A program made the translations under genes and the position numbers. 38,756 bases of DNA from Schinkia azotoformans LMG 9581 (GTDB taxonomy: Bacteria; Bacillota; Bacilli; Bacillales; Bacillaceae_J): the NCBI RefSeq assembly GCF_000307855.1, contig NZ_AJLR01000110.1, forward strand, positions 1-38,756, in the 5' to 3' direction. The notes beneath the pieces are model-generated. The model was not told the DNA's origin. It did not search any database and was given only the letters and a program-made list of their open reading frames with translations. Positions 5,894 through 17,346 of this stretch are shown here, piece by piece; within the stretch, counting starts at the first letter, position 1; every line of letters starts with the position of its first letter.

Positions 5894-6268
5894 TTAACGT
5901 TTTGAGAACTGTGGTGCACGACGAGCGCCTTTAAGACCGTATTTCTTACGTTCTTTCATGCGAGCATCACGAGTTAAGAAGCCTGCGCTCTTAAGTACTG
6001 CACGATATTCTGGATCAGCTTGCAGTAATGCACGAGCAATACCGTGACGGATTGCACCAGCTTGACCAGTGTATCCACCGCCGCTTACGTTAACTAATAC
6101 ATCGTAGCTGCCTGCATTTTCAGTAGCAACTACACGTAGAGTTTCTAAATTAAAATATTCTTCAATGTCGCGTCCGTTCACGACAACACGTCCGTTACCA
6201 GGAACTAAACGAACACGTGCTACTGAACTTTTACGACGTCCTGTACCGATATATTGTACCTGTGCCAA
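5894..6268 (-). CDS. rpsI: 30S ribosomal protein uS9, apparently with a short internal deletion
   Basis: 124 aa, against about 130 in B. subtilis. The protein has the normal start ([19 protein letters not shown]), the [19 protein letters not shown] core and the highly conserved C-terminal RRAPQFSKR tail that reaches the P-site tRNA. Between residues 44 and 50 it reads LRVVATE, where the family usually has LREVVKQPLVATE or similar, so about six residues including the conserved QPL are missing. The frame is intact, so it is probably functional. It is the second gene of rplM-rpsI (21-bp spacer) and ends at a strong terminator. Confidence 0.95.
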   Translation of the reverse strand: MAQVQYIGTGRRKSSVARVRLVPGNGRVVVNGRDIEEYFNLETLRVVATENAGSYDVLVNVSGGGYTGQAGAIRHGIARALLQADPEYRAVLKSAGFLTRDARMKERKKYGLKGARRAPQFSKR

Positions 6269-6289
6269 ATTAATTTACCTCCTTAGAAA

Positions 6290-6727
6290 TTATCCGCGAA
6301 GTTCATAAACTTCTGGTTTTTGTGCTTGATGTGGATGTTCGCTACCTTTGTATACGTTAAGCTTCTTAAACATTTGACGACCTAAAGTGTTTTTTGGAAG
6401 CATTCCTTTAATTGCACCTTCAAGCATTTGTTCAGGGCGAGTTTCAATCATTTCCTTAGCAGTACGTGATTTTAATCCACCTGGATGTCCTGAATGACGG
6501 TAATATACTTTATTCTCTAGTTTGTTACCAGTTAATTGAATCTTTTCAGCATTAATGATGATTACATGATCACCTGTGTCAACATGTGGTGTAAATGTTG
6601 GTTTATGCTTACCGCGAAGAATTGAAGCTACTTCGCTAGCAAGACGACCTAAAGTTTGGCCTTCAGCATCGATTACTAACCATTTACGCTGAATATCTGA
6701 AGCCTTCGCCATATAAGTTTGACGCAT
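6290..6727 (-). CDS. rplM: 50S ribosomal protein uL13
   Basis: 145 aa, the usual Bacillus length, with the family signatures [49 protein letters not shown] and the [15 protein letters not shown] ending. uL13 is an early-assembly protein of the large subunit. TAGGAGGG precedes the ATG, and the [10 protein letters not shown] start matches other Bacilli. It is first in the rplM-rpsI pair. It has its own sigma-A promoter and a structured leader resembling the Bacillus L13 leader, which suggests autoregulation. Confidence 0.97.
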   Translation of the reverse strand: MRQTYMAKASDIQRKWLVIDAEGQTLGRLASEVASILRGKHKPTFTPHVDTGDHVIIINAEKIQLTGNKLENKVYYRHSGHPGGLKSRTAKEMIETRPEQMLEGAIKGMLPKNTLGRQMFKKLNVYKGSEHPHQAQKPEVYELRG

Positions 6728-6744
6728 TGTATTCCCTCCTAAAA

Positions 6745-6835
6745 AATCTTTCGTTCATTTCATTTTCTAAAGTTTATTTTCACACGATTAGTTTCGGGGC
6801 TAAAATCGTGGCGTGATCTTTGAAAATGTACCATA
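6745..6835 (-). promoter_or_regulatory. L13 leader-like structured 5' UTR of rplM
   Basis: The minus strand folds into CACGATT (6810-6804) with AATCGTG (6789-6783). The outer pair is TTTTCA (6826-6821) with TGAAAA (6782-6777). An internal loop lies on one side and a loop carrying AGCCCCGAAAC caps the hairpin. It resembles the L13_leader family of Firmicutes, where uL13 is thought to bind its own mRNA. The identification is from position and fold, not a covariance search. Confidence 0.65.
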
Positions 6836-6839
6836 GGTA

Positions 6840-6869
6840 ATAATATAACATTTACGGATTCAATGTCAA
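6840..6869 (-). promoter_or_regulatory. Sigma-A promoter of rplM-rpsI
   Basis: A perfect TTGACA -35 (6869-6864) is followed by TATATT (6847-6842, 16-bp spacer) or TATTAT (6845-6840, 18-bp spacer). It lies just after the truA stop codon, so rplM-rpsI can be expressed independently of the ecf-truA genes. Confidence 0.8.
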
Positions 6870-6910
6870 GAAAATGTTACACCTGGAGAAGTTGCTTTTA
6901 AGTTATTTAC

Positions 6911-7648
6911 CTAATACCAGACTTTCCACAGATGAAGCCCGTGAGCAGGGGCTGTTTTACCGGCTGCTTTACGGTTTTTTTCTTCTAAAATAACTTTAAT
7001 ATCCTCAGGTTCTAACTTCCCTTGGCCAACCTTTAACAAGGTACCAACAATAATTCGAACCATATTGTATAGAAACCCATTTCCGACAAAGCGGAAAACT
7101 ATTTCATTATTTTCTTTCCATATCTCAATCTCTTCAATCGTTCGAACTTTATTCTCTTTATCGGACTTCGTCGAGCAAAACGATGTAAAATCGTGTGCCC
7201 CCAGCAGATATTTGGTTGCTTCGATAATTCGATCAAGATTGATAGCATACGGATAATAATAGCTATGATTTTTGCGAAAAACATCTCGTTCTTTTTGATT
7301 CAATAAAAAATAACGATACTCTTTTTTCACGACATTATATCTGGCATGAAAATCTGTATTTACATTCTCGATCGTCAGGGCGACGATGTCATCAGGGAGC
7401 AAAGTATTTAAAGCCATCTGATAGCGGTCTACAGGAATCGATAAGGGGCTGTCAAAATGGATTACTTGTCCATGTGCATGAACGCCTGCATCCGTTCGTC
7501 CCGATGGGTGGATGCGAATTTCCTCACCCTTATGAAGCTTAAACAAAGCTTTCTCAATATCACCTTGGACTGTTCGCCCATTTGATTGGACTTGAAATCC
7601 TGAAAAGTTGGTTCCATCATATGCTATTGTACATTTCAACCGGTTCAT
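6911..7648 (-). CDS. truA: tRNA pseudouridine(38-40) synthase TruA
   Basis: 245 aa. The catalytic Asp is Asp53 in [10 protein letters not shown], which attacks uridines 38-40 of the tRNA anticodon arm. Other family segments are [28 protein letters not shown] and [19 protein letters not shown]. The ATG at 7648 was chosen over a GTG at 7657 because the GTG is part of the AAGGTG ribosome binding site. It lies 11 bp after ecfT, so it is translated from the same transcript, as in other Bacilli. No terminator follows; rplM has its own promoter. Confidence 0.95.
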   Translation of the reverse strand: MNRLKCTIAYDGTNFSGFQVQSNGRTVQGDIEKALFKLHKGEEIRIHPSGRTDAGVHAHGQVIHFDSPLSIPVDRYQMALNTLLPDDIVALTIENVNTDFHARYNVVKKEYRYFLLNQKERDVFRKNHSYYYPYAINLDRIIEATKYLLGAHDFTSFCSTKSDKENKVRTIEEIEIWKENNEIVFRFVGNGFLYNMVRIIVGTLLKVGQGKLEPEDIKVILEEKNRKAAGKTAPAHGLHLWKVWY

Positions 7649-7659
7649 TTTTATCACCT

Positions 7660-8454
7660 TTATGACCGCAACATAATTAGTAAAATGGTCATGGCTCCCA
7701 ATAATATAAACACACTGTTATCTGAGGCTTTCCAAACTAATTCCCTAAGCTTGGTCCTTCCTTCCCCACCACGGTACCCTCTTGCCTCCATCGCCAGGGC
7801 TAAATCTTCAGCCCGCCTGAAGGCACTGATGAATAAAGGTACTAATAAGGGAACTATGGCCTTAAAGCGCTCCTTTAAAGAACCTGTTGTAAATTCAACA
7901 CCACGGGCTGATTGCGCTTTAATAATTTTTTCTGTTTCTTCCATTAAGGTTGGAATAAACCGCAGTGAAATAGACATCATTAAAGCAAGCTCATGGGCCG
8001 GTACACCAAATCTTTTAAATGGAGAAAGCAATGATTCCATACCATCTGTTATCTCAATTGGTGTTGTCGTTAAGGTAAGTAAACTAGTTACCATAATCAA
8101 GAGAATAAAACGCAATGAGATGAAAACCCCTTGCCTAATACCTCCTTCATGAACCGTCAACCAACCGAAATCAACTACAACATCGCCTTCTTTTGTCATA
8201 AATAAATGTAGAATCAAGGTAAATAACACAATCCATAAAATCGGCTTCAACCCTTTATAAATATACCCGATCGGAACCTTCGAGAGTAAAATGCTGGTAA
8301 TTGTGAATAATACTAGTATGGAATAGGTTGTAATATTATTGGCAAGAAAGACGATAATGACAAAGAAAAAAATAGTTAAGATTTTAGCACGAGGATCCAT
8401 TCGATAGATAAAGGAGTTCCCTGGTACATACTGTCCAATAATTACATTTTTCAT
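7660..8454 (-). CDS. ecfT: ECF transporter transmembrane scaffold EcfT
   Basis: 264 aa. EcfT couples the two ATPases to interchangeable substrate-binding (S) components for vitamins such as riboflavin, folate or biotin. Several hydrophobic segments fill the first 130 residues and one more lies at the C-terminus. The cytoplasmic part has the two family ARG coupling motifs, at 183-185 (QSARGVEF) and 224-226 (MEARGYRGG). Its ATG overlaps the ecfA2 stop by 4 bp, indicating coupled translation. No S component is encoded here, so the module probably serves several unlinked ones (group II ECF system). Confidence 0.95.
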   Translation of the reverse strand: MKNVIIGQYVPGNSFIYRMDPRAKILTIFFFVIIVFLANNITTYSILVLFTITSILLSKVPIGYIYKGLKPILWIVLFTLILHLFMTKEGDVVVDFGWLTVHEGGIRQGVFISLRFILLIMVTSLLTLTTTPIEITDGMESLLSPFKRFGVPAHELALMMSISLRFIPTLMEETEKIIKAQSARGVEFTTGSLKERFKAIVPLLVPLFISAFRRAEDLALAMEARGYRGGEGRTKLRELVWKASDNSVFILLGAMTILLIMLRS

Positions 8455-9323
8455 TTGCCGAGCTCCATCTCCTCTCTCGCAAGCAACTTAAGTGTATGAT
8501 CTGCGACTTTCTCTACCGTAAAGGCCTGCGGCAATGGCTTCTTGACTGCATCAGAGAGGGATCTCATGAATTGAACAGACTCGGGAATATCTAACCCAAC
8601 CTTATTCAGTCTTTCAGGCTCTTGAAATATTTCCGATGGTGTTCCTTGCATATAGACTGTCCCTTTATCCATCACGATAATATGGTCAGCATAAAAGGCA
8701 GCATCCTCCATACTATGAGTAACAAGGATCGTTGTCAATTTCGCTTTGTCATGCATCATTTTAAACATATCCATTATTTCTTTACGACCGCGCGGATCAA
8801 GACCAGCTGTCGGCTCATCCAAAATCAGCACCTCAGGCTCCATCGCCAATACACCAGCAATAGCCACTCTTCGCATTTGTCCACCACTTAAATCAAATGG
8901 CGATTTCTCTAATACAGATTCAGGTAACCCGACTAACTGTAAAATCTCTCTTGCTTTTCTTTTGGCCACTTCTTCGGACACGCCAAAATTCATTGGACCA
9001 AAACAGATATCCTTTTCAACCGTTTCTTCAAAGAGTTGATGTTCGGGATATTGAAAAACAATACCGACCTTTTTGCGCAAGCTCCGTAGGTCTTTTTGCT
9101 TTTCAGGACCGATGATCCGATCACCAATTGAAATCTTCCCACTAGTTGGTCTTAAAAGGCCGTTAATATGCTGTATTAACGTTGATTTACCTGAACCTGT
9201 ATGTCCAATCACCGCTTGAAAGGTTCCTGATGGAATCTTAATATTTAAATCAAATAAGGCCTTTCTTTCAAAGGGGGTTTTAGGGTTATATACATGCTCT
9301 ACATTTTCGAATATAATGTCCAT
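8451..9323 (-). CDS. ecfA2: ECF transporter ATPase EcfA2
   Basis: 290 aa ABC ATPase. Walker A is GHTGSGKST (40-48), the Q-loop is FQYPEHQLF, the signature is LSGGQ (145-149), and Walker B ends at Glu170 (LILDEPT); the H-loop is VTHSMED. The C-terminal tail has the regulatory helix region typical of cobalt/vitamin ECF ATPases. It pairs with EcfA1 to form the heterodimeric motor. The ATG lies inside the end of ecfA1 (25-bp overlap), preceded by GGTGA. B. subtilis has the same order and a comparable overlap. Confidence 0.95.
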   Translation of the reverse strand: MDIIFENVEHVYNPKTPFERKALFDLNIKIPSGTFQAVIGHTGSGKSTLIQHINGLLRPTSGKISIGDRIIGPEKQKDLRSLRKKVGIVFQYPEHQLFEETVEKDICFGPMNFGVSEEVAKRKAREILQLVGLPESVLEKSPFDLSGGQMRRVAIAGVLAMEPEVLILDEPTAGLDPRGRKEIMDMFKMMHDKAKLTTILVTHSMEDAAFYADHIIVMDKGTVYMQGTPSEIFQEPERLNKVGLDIPESVQFMRSLSDAVKKPLPQAFTVEKVADHTLKLLAREEMELGK

Positions 9324-10144
9324 AGTTCATTCACCAAATCTCGTTGTTTTAAGTGGGATTTTGATAACTTAACACCTTTTTCTTTGAGCAATTGTGAAAG
9401 CTTAACTGTAAATGGTAAATCAAGACCTAATGAAACCAACTCGTCGCCTAGTTCGAAAATTTCCTCAGGGGTTCCTTCGGCATATTTCTGTCCACGATTC
9501 ATGACTATGACACGATCTGCTTGGGTGACCTCTTCTAAATCATGAGTTATTGAAATAACACTCATTTGACCCAATTGCTGTTGTAGGTTGCGGACCGTCT
9601 CAATTACTTCTTTACGACCGAGTGGATCCAACATCGATGTCGCCTCGTCCAAAATCATAACGGCTGGCTGCAAGGCTAAAACACCAGCAATGGCAACACG
9701 TTGTTTTTGGCCTCCAGATAATCGATGTGGTTCATGATTAAGAAAGTCAGTCATTCTAACCCGTTCGATGCTGTCTTCAATGCGCCCGATCATGTCCTCT
9801 CGTGGTATTCCATTATTCTCTAATCCGAAGGCTACATCATCTTTAACCGTTGTTCCCACGAATTGATTATCCGGGTTTTGGAAAACCATACCTACTCTTT
9901 TTCTAATATCCCAAATTGTATCATTATTTAATTCAATTCCTTCAACAATAACCGAACCGCTTTCGTGCATTAAAAGACCGTTCAATATTTTGGCTAATGT
10001 AGATTTCCCGGAACCGTTATGTCCTACTATAGCGAGCCATTCCCCTTTATATACAGGAAAACTAACCTCATTTAAGGCCCAATCTCCGTCATTAGAGTAT
10101 CGAAATTTTACATTTTGAACTGCAATAATTTCTTCCTTATTCAT
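9299..10144 (-). CDS. ecfA1: ECF transporter ATPase EcfA1
   Basis: 281 aa from the ATG at 10144. Walker A is GHNGSGKST (41-49), the Q-loop is [10 protein letters not shown], the signature is LSGGQ (142-146), and Walker B is VMILDEAT (catalytic Glu167). The frame is open to 10177, but the first 11 residues look non-native and GGGTGA (from about 10158) suits the ATG at 10144, giving [11 protein letters not shown], as in relatives. First gene of ecfA1-ecfA2-ecfT-truA. It follows rplQ but is separated from it by a repeat and a terminator. I see no convincing promoter of its own in the spacer. Confidence 0.95.
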   Translation of the reverse strand: MNKEEIIAVQNVKFRYSNDGDWALNEVSFPVYKGEWLAIVGHNGSGKSTLAKILNGLLMHESGSVIVEGIELNNDTIWDIRKRVGMVFQNPDNQFVGTTVKDDVAFGLENNGIPREDMIGRIEDSIERVRMTDFLNHEPHRLSGGQKQRVAIAGVLALQPAVMILDEATSMLDPLGRKEVIETVRNLQQQLGQMSVISITHDLEEVTQADRVIVMNRGQKYAEGTPEEIFELGDELVSLGLDLPFTVKLSQLLKEKGVKLSKSHLKQRDLVNELWTLYSKM

Positions 10145-10174
10145 TAAGCATGTCACCCACTGTCCGATGTATAA

Positions 10175-10227
10175 CAAAAAAGGGCATAGACTCAGATCTT
10201 TTTCGTAAGATTCTGTCTCGCCCTTTT
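10175..10227 (-). terminator. Terminator after rplQ (end of the alpha operon)
   Basis: On the minus strand AAAAGGGC (10227-10220) pairs with GCCCTTTT (10185-10178), with T residues continuing to 10175. The long interior can pair further (AGAC...GTCT and AGAATCTT...AAGATCT with a bulge), forming an extended hairpin. It lies beyond repeat copy C. Confidence 0.8.
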
Positions 10228-10239
10228 AGAAGAAGTATA

Positions 10240-10357
10240 AAATACGCCTTGGCGTATTTATGCCCGGATTTTATCGAGCTTGCTCGATAATTACCTTTAA
10301 AATCCGAGGCATCCGCCGGAGGCTTTAATTTTATTCAGCAAGCTGAATAAAGTTAAA
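10240..10357 (+). repeat. Structured interspersed repeat, copy C
   Basis: Stem 1 is AAATACGCC/GGCGTATTT (10240-10248 with 10251-10259). Stem 2 is CGGATTTT (10265-10272) with AAAATCCG (10299-10306). Stem 3 is TTATCGAG-CTTG-CTCGATAA (10271-10290). The GCATCCGCCGGAGGC block follows. The terminal stem is 10324-10339 with 10342-10357, containing one T-G pair. The end of the element overlaps the last five bases of rplQ, including its stop codon. Changes in stems 2 and 3 relative to the other copies are compensatory. Confidence 0.92.
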
Positions 10358-10715
10358 CTAATTCAATAATAACGACTGGAGCACCATCACCACGGCGTTG
10401 ACCAAGTTTAAGAATACGAGTGTATCCACCTTGACGCTCTTCGTAGCGCTTTGCGATGTCATCGAAAAGCTTTTGAACTGCGTACTCGCCAGTTTCTGTG
10501 TTTGCTACTTCATTACGAATGAAAGAAGCAGCTTGGCGGCGTGCATGTAAATCTCCACGCTTACCAAGAGTGATCATTTTTTCAACAATTGAACGAAGCT
10601 CCTTCGCTTTCGCTTCTGTCGTTTCGATACGCTCATTGATAATTAAATCTGTAGCAAGATCACGGAAAAGAGCTTTACGTTGAGAAGATGTACGACCTAA
10701 TTTTGCGTAAGCCAT
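10353..10715 (-). CDS. rplQ: 50S ribosomal protein bL17
   Basis: 120 aa, the Bacillus length, with [37 protein letters not shown] and the ending [12 protein letters not shown]. The frame is open much further upstream, overlapping rpoA, but the AAGGAGGG site sits just before the ATG at 10715 and the [10 protein letters not shown] start matches the family. bL17 lies near the exit tunnel. Last gene of the alpha operon, 49 bp after rpoA. The GTT TAA end lies within the terminal hairpin of repeat copy C. Confidence 0.97.
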   Translation of the reverse strand: MAYAKLGRTSSQRKALFRDLATDLIINERIETTEAKAKELRSIVEKMITLGKRGDLHARRQAASFIRNEVANTETGEYAVQKLFDDIAKRYEERQGGYTRILKLGQRRGDGAPVVIIELV

Positions 10716-10764
10716 CTCTAGTGTCCCTCCTTTGTTGAAATTTTGTCCATATAAATATATGGAT

Positions 10765-11709
10765 TTATTCGTCTCTACGAAGACCAAGTCCAAGCTCTTC
10801 AAGCTTAGCCTTAACCTCTTCCAAGGATTTTCTTCCAAGGTTTCGAACTTTCATCATATCTTCTTCTGTCTTATTTGCTAATTCCTGTACGGTATTGATA
10901 CCAGCACGTTTTAAGCAGTTATAAGAGCGAACAGATAAATCAAGTTCTTCAATTGTCATTTCGAGAACCTTTTCCTTTTGGTCCTCTTCTTTTTCAACCA
11001 TAATTTCAGCATTTTGGGCTTCGTCAGTCAAACCAACGAAGATGTTTAAATGCTCGGTTAAAATTTTTGCGCCAAGCGAAACAGCTTCTTCTGGTCGAAT
11101 GCTACCATCTGTCCAAACATCCAGAGTCAACTTGTCAAAGTTTGCTACCTGTCCAACCCGCGTATTTTCAACTGTATAAGTTGCACGAGAAACCGGTGTA
11201 AAGATTGAATCAATTGGGATCACACCGATTGGTTGGTCCTCACGCTTGTTTGCATCAGCAGGTGTATAACCGCGTCCACGTTTAGCGGTTAATCGCATAC
11301 GTAGGTTTCCGTTCTTTCCTAGTGAAGCAATATGAAGATCAGGATTTAGTATCTCAACATCACTGTCATGTGTAATATCAGCAGCTGTTACTTCACGTTC
11401 GCCTTGAATATCAATTTCTAATGTTTTTTCTTCATCAGAATAAATTTTTAATGCTAATTTCTTGATATTCAAGATTACAGTTGTAACATCCTCAATTACA
11501 CCTTCAATTGTAGAGAATTCATGTTGAACACCATCGACTTGAATGGATGTTACAGCAGCCCCAGGGAGAGAGGATAGTAAAATACGACGTAAGGAGTTTC
11601 CTAAAGTGGTACCATATCCACGCTCAAGCGGTTCGACAACGAATTTACCAAAGGTAGCATCATCGCTGATTTCAACCGTTTCGATTTTTGGTTTTTCAAT
11701 CTCTATCAT
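10765..11709 (-). CDS. rpoA: DNA-directed RNA polymerase subunit alpha
   Basis: 314 aa, the usual Bacillus length. The N-terminal dimerisation domain (about 1-230) includes [24 protein letters not shown] and the [11 protein letters not shown] segment. The C-terminal domain (about 245-310) with [16 protein letters not shown] and [16 protein letters not shown] contacts UP elements and activators. AAGGAGGG precedes the ATG. Unlike its tight neighbours, it is separated from rpsK by 205 bp that hold a promoter candidate and a hairpin, so it may be expressed partly on its own. Confidence 0.98.
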   Translation of the reverse strand: MIEIEKPKIETVEISDDATFGKFVVEPLERGYGTTLGNSLRRILLSSLPGAAVTSIQVDGVQHEFSTIEGVIEDVTTVILNIKKLALKIYSDEEKTLEIDIQGEREVTAADITHDSDVEILNPDLHIASLGKNGNLRMRLTAKRGRGYTPADANKREDQPIGVIPIDSIFTPVSRATYTVENTRVGQVANFDKLTLDVWTDGSIRPEEAVSLGAKILTEHLNIFVGLTDEAQNAEIMVEKEEDQKEKVLEMTIEELDLSVRSYNCLKRAGINTVQELANKTEEDMMKVRNLGRKSLEEVKAKLEELGLGLRRDE

Positions 11710-11740
11710 TCAATAAACCCTCCTTCAAAACGTCGAAACC

Positions 11741-11778
11741 TCGGCTAGGGTCACTAAAGTTAGCCCTAACCGAAATTC
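11741..11778 (-). promoter_or_regulatory. Hairpin in the rpoA leader
   Basis: On the minus strand TCGGTTAGGG pairs with CCCTAGCCGA around a 13-nt loop, with one G-U pair. No T-run follows, so it is not a standard terminator. It lies about 35 bp before the rpoA start and could be an mRNA processing or regulatory site. Confidence 0.5.
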
Positions 11779-11869
11779 CCCATTAGGCAATTCCCAAATG
11801 TGCACAACAAATTCCTAATTATCTGTTAGTCCGTTTCTCTTAGTAAAAAGATAGTATAAAAAAACTGTT

Positions 11870-11898
11870 ATCATATCCCATTATAGACAGGGATTCAA
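11870..11898 (-). promoter_or_regulatory. Candidate internal promoter for rpoA-rplQ
   Basis: TTGAAT (11898-11893) and TATGAT (11875-11870) with a 17-bp spacer lie just after the rpsK stop. Each hexamer matches sigma-A consensus at four or five of six positions. Confidence 0.5.
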
Positions 11899-11914
11899 AA
11901 TATATACAGATTAA

Positions 11915-12304
<390 letters not shown>

Positions 12305-12325
12305 TTACAAGTTCCCTCCTTTACT

Positions 12326-12691
<366 letters not shown>

Positions 12692-12713
12692 TTAAAGTTG
12701 CACCTCCTCTTGT

Positions 12714-12845
<132 letters not shown>

Positions 12846-12860
12846 TTACGGAGTGCTATT

Positions 12861-13079
12861 TTATTTGTAACGATATGTGATCCGACCGCGAGTTAAATCG
12901 TATGGAGATAACTCTACAGTCACCTTATCACCTGGCAAAATTCGAATGAAATGCATGCGAATTTTCCCTGATACATGTGCTAATACAGTATGGCCGTTCT
13001 CTAGCTCCACCTTAAACATAGCGTTTGGTAGAGTATCGACAATCGTACCTTCTACTTCAATGACATCCTCTTTAGCCAT
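12861..13079 (-). CDS. infA: Translation initiation factor IF-1
   Basis: 72 aa S1/OB-fold protein: [20 protein letters not shown], then [20 protein letters not shown] and the C-terminal [13 protein letters not shown]-1 occupies the A site during initiation. The frame is open to 13139, but the first 20 residues do not belong to the family and AAGGGAG is placed for the ATG at 13079. It overlaps the upstream KOW gene by 8 bp, suggesting translational coupling. Confidence 0.98.
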   Translation of the reverse strand: MAKEDVIEVEGTIVDTLPNAMFKVELENGHTVLAHVSGKIRMHFIRILPGDKVTVELSPYDLTRGRITYRYK

Positions 13080-13392
13080 CAAGCTGCTCTCCCTTCTCAA
13101 AATCAGTAATTTGCTCATTGACAAACTTTGAAACAGCAAACCTTAGCTTTCCATTTGTCACACGACCAGTTTCACTAATACTGTTCTGAACTTCCGGAGA
13201 AACATAATCAAAAAACTCAAGATGATTAATGTTCTTTTTCTTTGGCCGATCAAATTTACGTTTATCACCATCAGCGATAAACACGAAACGCTCATCGAGG
13301 ACTTTTAACACTATTGCAAACTGATCAGTATCTCTTCCTTGTAGAATTTTGACCAACTGACCTATTTGCGGACTCGAATCAGGTTCGTTCAC
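13072..13392 (-). CDS. ybzG: KOW-domain RNA-binding protein, ribosomal L14e-like
   Basis: 106 aa. The N-terminal half (about 8-52) is a KOW/SH3-like domain: [20 protein letters not shown], followed by [24 protein letters not shown]. The second half is helical and ends acidic. It resembles the L14e/L6e-like KOW proteins that lie between map and infA in Bacilli; its exact role is not known. The GTG start at 13392 follows AAGGTGA at 6 nt. The nearby ATG is in another frame and stops at once. It overlaps infA by 8 bp. Confidence 0.8.
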   Translation of the reverse strand: MNEPDSSPQIGQLVKILQGRDTDQFAIVLKVLDERFVFIADGDKRKFDRPKKKNINHLEFFDYVSPEVQNSISETGRVTNGKLRFAVSKFVNEQITDFEKGEQLDG

Positions 13393-13408
13393 CCATTATC
13401 ACCTTCAC

Positions 13409-14808
<1,400 letters not shown>

Positions 14809-14829
14809 TCAACCCCCCATTATTCTGGC

Positions 14830-14864
14830 GAGGTGCAGGTAAGTGAATTACTTACCGCTACCTC
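14830..14864 (-). promoter_or_regulatory. Composite hairpin between secY and adk
   Basis: On the minus strand GAGGT (14864-14860) pairs with ACCTC (14834-14830), and GGTAAGT (14856-14850) with ACTTACC (14844-14838), with symmetric 3-nt internal loops and a 5-nt apical loop. No T-run follows. It may stabilise or process the mRNA between secY and adk. Confidence 0.55.
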
Positions 14865-14871
14865 CTATATC

Positions 14872-16158
14872 CTATTTCAAGAATCCCTTATAATGTCTCT
14901 TTACTAGTTGACTTTCAAGCTGTTTCATTGTCTCCAGCGCTACGCCGACTACAATCAGTAAACTTGTTCCACCAATTTGAACAGATTGCGGTAATCCCGC
15001 AATATTTATAAAGAAAACAGGAAGTACAGATATAACTGCCAGGAATATGGATCCTACGAAAGTTAGTCTATAAAGAATGCGAGTTAGGTACTCCTGAGTA
15101 CTTTTTCCTGGTCTTATACCCGGAACATAACCACCTTGTTTTTTAAGGTTTTCTGCCATTTGCTCAGGATTAACTTGAACAAATGTGTAGAAATAGGTAA
15201 AAGCAACAATTAATGCTACATATACAATCATACCAATTGGATGAGAGTAGTTAAACGTCGTCTGAATCCAAGTGGTAACGTTATTTTGTCCAAAAAATCC
15301 CGCAATTGTCGGCGGTGTTATTAAGAACGAAATCGCGAAGATTACCGGAATAACACCAGCTGCATTAACCTTTATCGGAAGATGAGTTGACTGTCCGCCA
15401 ACTGGACTACGATTTACAAGTCTCTTCGCATACTGGATCGGAATTTTCCGAAGTGCTTGTGAGATAAAAATCGTTCCAACGATAACAGCTAAAACTGCCA
15501 CCAGTAATAATACGACTGTTACAATGCGTAGAAAGAGTGCTTCACCAGCACCTTCGATTTGCTGTGCATAGATTTGGTTCACTGCTGTTGGAATGGCAGC
15601 AACGATACCTGCAAAGATCAGGATTGAAATACCATTACCAACCCCATGAGAGGTAATGAGTTCCCCCAGCCAAAGCAGGAATGCTGTTCCGGCAGTTAAC
15701 ACTAATGCAATTAATAAATATGTCGGTACTCCAGGGTTTTTAATTAGACCCGGAAATAGATTGTTAAATCCGATAGACATACCAATTGCCTGGATAAATC
15801 CAAGTACTATGGTCCCGTAGCGGGTAAACTGAGCTAACTTACGACGGCCAACCTCTCCTTGTTTAGACCACTCAGTAAATTTAGGTACTACATCCATTTG
15901 TAAAAGCTGAATAATAATGGATGCAGTAATGTATGGCATGATACCCATTGCAAATATCGAGAAGTTTTTTAACGCTCCACCACCGAATGTATTCAGAAGT
16001 CCAAACACACTTTGGTCGGAAAGCTTAATAACTTCTGTATTTACACCTGGAACTGGTATAAAACTACCGAGCCTAAAAACTACGAGCATTAATAAGGTGA
16101 ATACAATTTTACGCCGTATTTCACCTACTCGCATAAAATTGGAGATTGTCTCAAACAT
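14872..16158 (-). CDS. secY: Protein translocase subunit SecY
   Basis: 428 aa with ten predicted transmembrane helices. It starts [20 protein letters not shown]; other family segments are [10 protein letters not shown] (plug region entry), the [16 protein letters not shown] stretch and the C-terminal [10 protein letters not shown] cytoplasmic tail. SecY forms the membrane channel for protein export and insertion, with SecE and SecG encoded elsewhere. Its ATG overlaps the rplO stop by one base (TAATG), which couples translation. Length is close to B. subtilis SecY. Confidence 0.98.
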   Translation of the reverse strand: MFETISNFMRVGEIRRKIVFTLLMLVVFRLGSFIPVPGVNTEVIKLSDQSVFGLLNTFGGGALKNFSIFAMGIMPYITASIIIQLLQMDVVPKFTEWSKQGEVGRRKLAQFTRYGTIVLGFIQAIGMSIGFNNLFPGLIKNPGVPTYLLIALVLTAGTAFLLWLGELITSHGVGNGISILIFAGIVAAIPTAVNQIYAQQIEGAGEALFLRIVTVVLLLVAVLAVIVGTIFISQALRKIPIQYAKRLVNRSPVGGQSTHLPIKVNAAGVIPVIFAISFLITPPTIAGFFGQNNVTTWIQTTFNYSHPIGMIVYVALIVAFTYFYTFVQVNPEQMAENLKKQGGYVPGIRPGKSTQEYLTRILYRLTFVGSIFLAVISVLPVFFINIAGLPQSVQIGGTSLLIVVGVALETMKQLESQLVKRHYKGFLK

Positions 16159-16598
16159 TAAACCACCTCAGTTTTACCGCCAGCTGCCTCGATCGCTTCT
16201 TTAGCTGCGCTTGAGAACTTATGTGCTTTAACAGTAAGGTTCTTTTCTAACTTACCATTTCCTAGTATCTTCACACCATAATTCAACTTGCTAACAACAC
16301 CAGTTTCAAGCAGTAATTCAGGAGTTACCTCTGTACCGTTCTCGAATCGATTTAATGTTTCAACATTTACAATCGTATAGTCTTTACGGTTAATGTTTGT
16401 AAATCCACGTTTTGGTAAACGTTGGAATAGAGGCATTTGTCCACCTTCAAATCCAGGACGTACACCGCCGCCTGAACGAGCACCTTGACCTTTATGACCT
16501 CTACCTGATGTTTTACCATTACCTGAAGCCATACCACGTCCTACGCGATTACGCTCTTTACGAGAACCTTCTGCTGGTTTTAACTCATGTAGTTTCAT
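16158..16598 (-). CDS. rplO: 50S ribosomal protein uL15
   Basis: 146 aa. The Gly/Arg-rich N-terminal extension ([24 protein letters not shown] region) threads through the 50S core, and the C-terminal globular part contains [27 protein letters not shown] lies before the ATG. It is 33 bp after rpmD and overlaps secY by one base. Confidence 0.98.
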   Translation of the reverse strand: MKLHELKPAEGSRKERNRVGRGMASGNGKTSGRGHKGQGARSGGGVRPGFEGGQMPLFQRLPKRGFTNINRKDYTIVNVETLNRFENGTEVTPELLLETGVVSKLNYGVKILGNGKLEKNLTVKAHKFSSAAKEAIEAAGGKTEVV

Positions 16599-16631
16599 TC
16601 TTGCACCTCCTCTTTATTTCAACTTTAAATA

Positions 16632-16814
16632 TTAAACTTCTTCAACTAATACTAAATGTGATACTTTATTAATCATTCCACGAATTGCAGCATTATCTTC
16701 GTGAACAACAGTTTGATGTAATTTACGTAAACCTAAAGATTTTACAGTAGCTCTTTGGTTTTCTGGACGACCAATTACACTGCGTTTGAGGGTGATTTGT
16801 AATTTATTAGCCAT
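16632..16814 (-). CDS. rpmD: 50S ribosomal protein uL30
   Basis: 60 aa, the short bacterial form, beginning [20 protein letters not shown], with the conserved [28 protein letters not shown] precedes the ATG, 12 bp after rpsE. Sits between rpsE and rplO as in other Firmicutes. Confidence 0.97.
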   Translation of the reverse strand: MANKLQITLKRSVIGRPENQRATVKSLGLRKLHQTVVHEDNAAIRGMINKVSHLVLVEEV

Positions 16815-16826
16815 TTTTTTCCCTCC

Positions 16827-17327
16827 TTATCCTAACAGTTCTTCTACCGTTTTGCCACGTAACTTCGCAACTTCATTAGCACGTTTAAGATCTTTTAAAC
16901 CTTCAACTGTTGCACGTACCATATTAATTGGGTTATTAGAACCTAATGATTTAGAAAGGATGTCACCCACACCAGCTAATTCTAGTACGGCACGAACAGG
17001 ACCACCAGCGATAACTCCTGTACCTTCAGAAGCAGGCTTTAATAATACATTACCTGCACCAAATCGACCGATAACCTCATGCGGAATTGTAGTTCCGACG
17101 ATAGGTACATTGATTAAGTTTTTCTTAGCATCTTCGATTGCTTTACGAATTGCATCAGGAACTTCTTGTGCTTTACCAGTTCCGAAACCTACATGACCAT
17201 TTTTATCACCAACAACGACTAGCGCAGCAAAGCGGAAGCGACGACCACCTTTAACAACTTTTGCAACACGGTTAACCGTAACCACGCGCTCTTCAAGCTC
17301 TAATTTATTTGGATCAACAAGACGCAT
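16827..17327 (-). CDS. rpsE: 30S ribosomal protein uS5
   Basis: 166 aa. The N-terminal dsRNA-binding-like domain has [20 protein letters not shown] and the [14 protein letters not shown] loop, the region where spectinomycin-resistance changes occur; it looks wild type here. The C-terminal half has [26 protein letters not shown] precedes the ATG; 19 bp after rplR. Confidence 0.98.
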   Translation of the reverse strand: MRLVDPNKLELEERVVTVNRVAKVVKGGRRFRFAALVVVGDKNGHVGFGTGKAQEVPDAIRKAIEDAKKNLINVPIVGTTIPHEVIGRFGAGNVLLKPASEGTGVIAGGPVRAVLELAGVGDILSKSLGSNNPINMVRATVEGLKDLKRANEVAKLRGKTVEELLG

Positions 17328-17346
17328 TTATTTCCCTCCCTTGTAA

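Noticed and set aside
7685-8152. A 155-aa plus-strand open frame opposite ecfT
   Set aside because: It is antisense to a well-supported transporter gene, has no ribosome binding site and a composition expected of a shadow frame.
16786-17196. A 136-aa plus-strand open frame opposite rpsE
   Set aside because: Antisense shadow of a highly conserved ribosomal gene; no independent evidence for translation.
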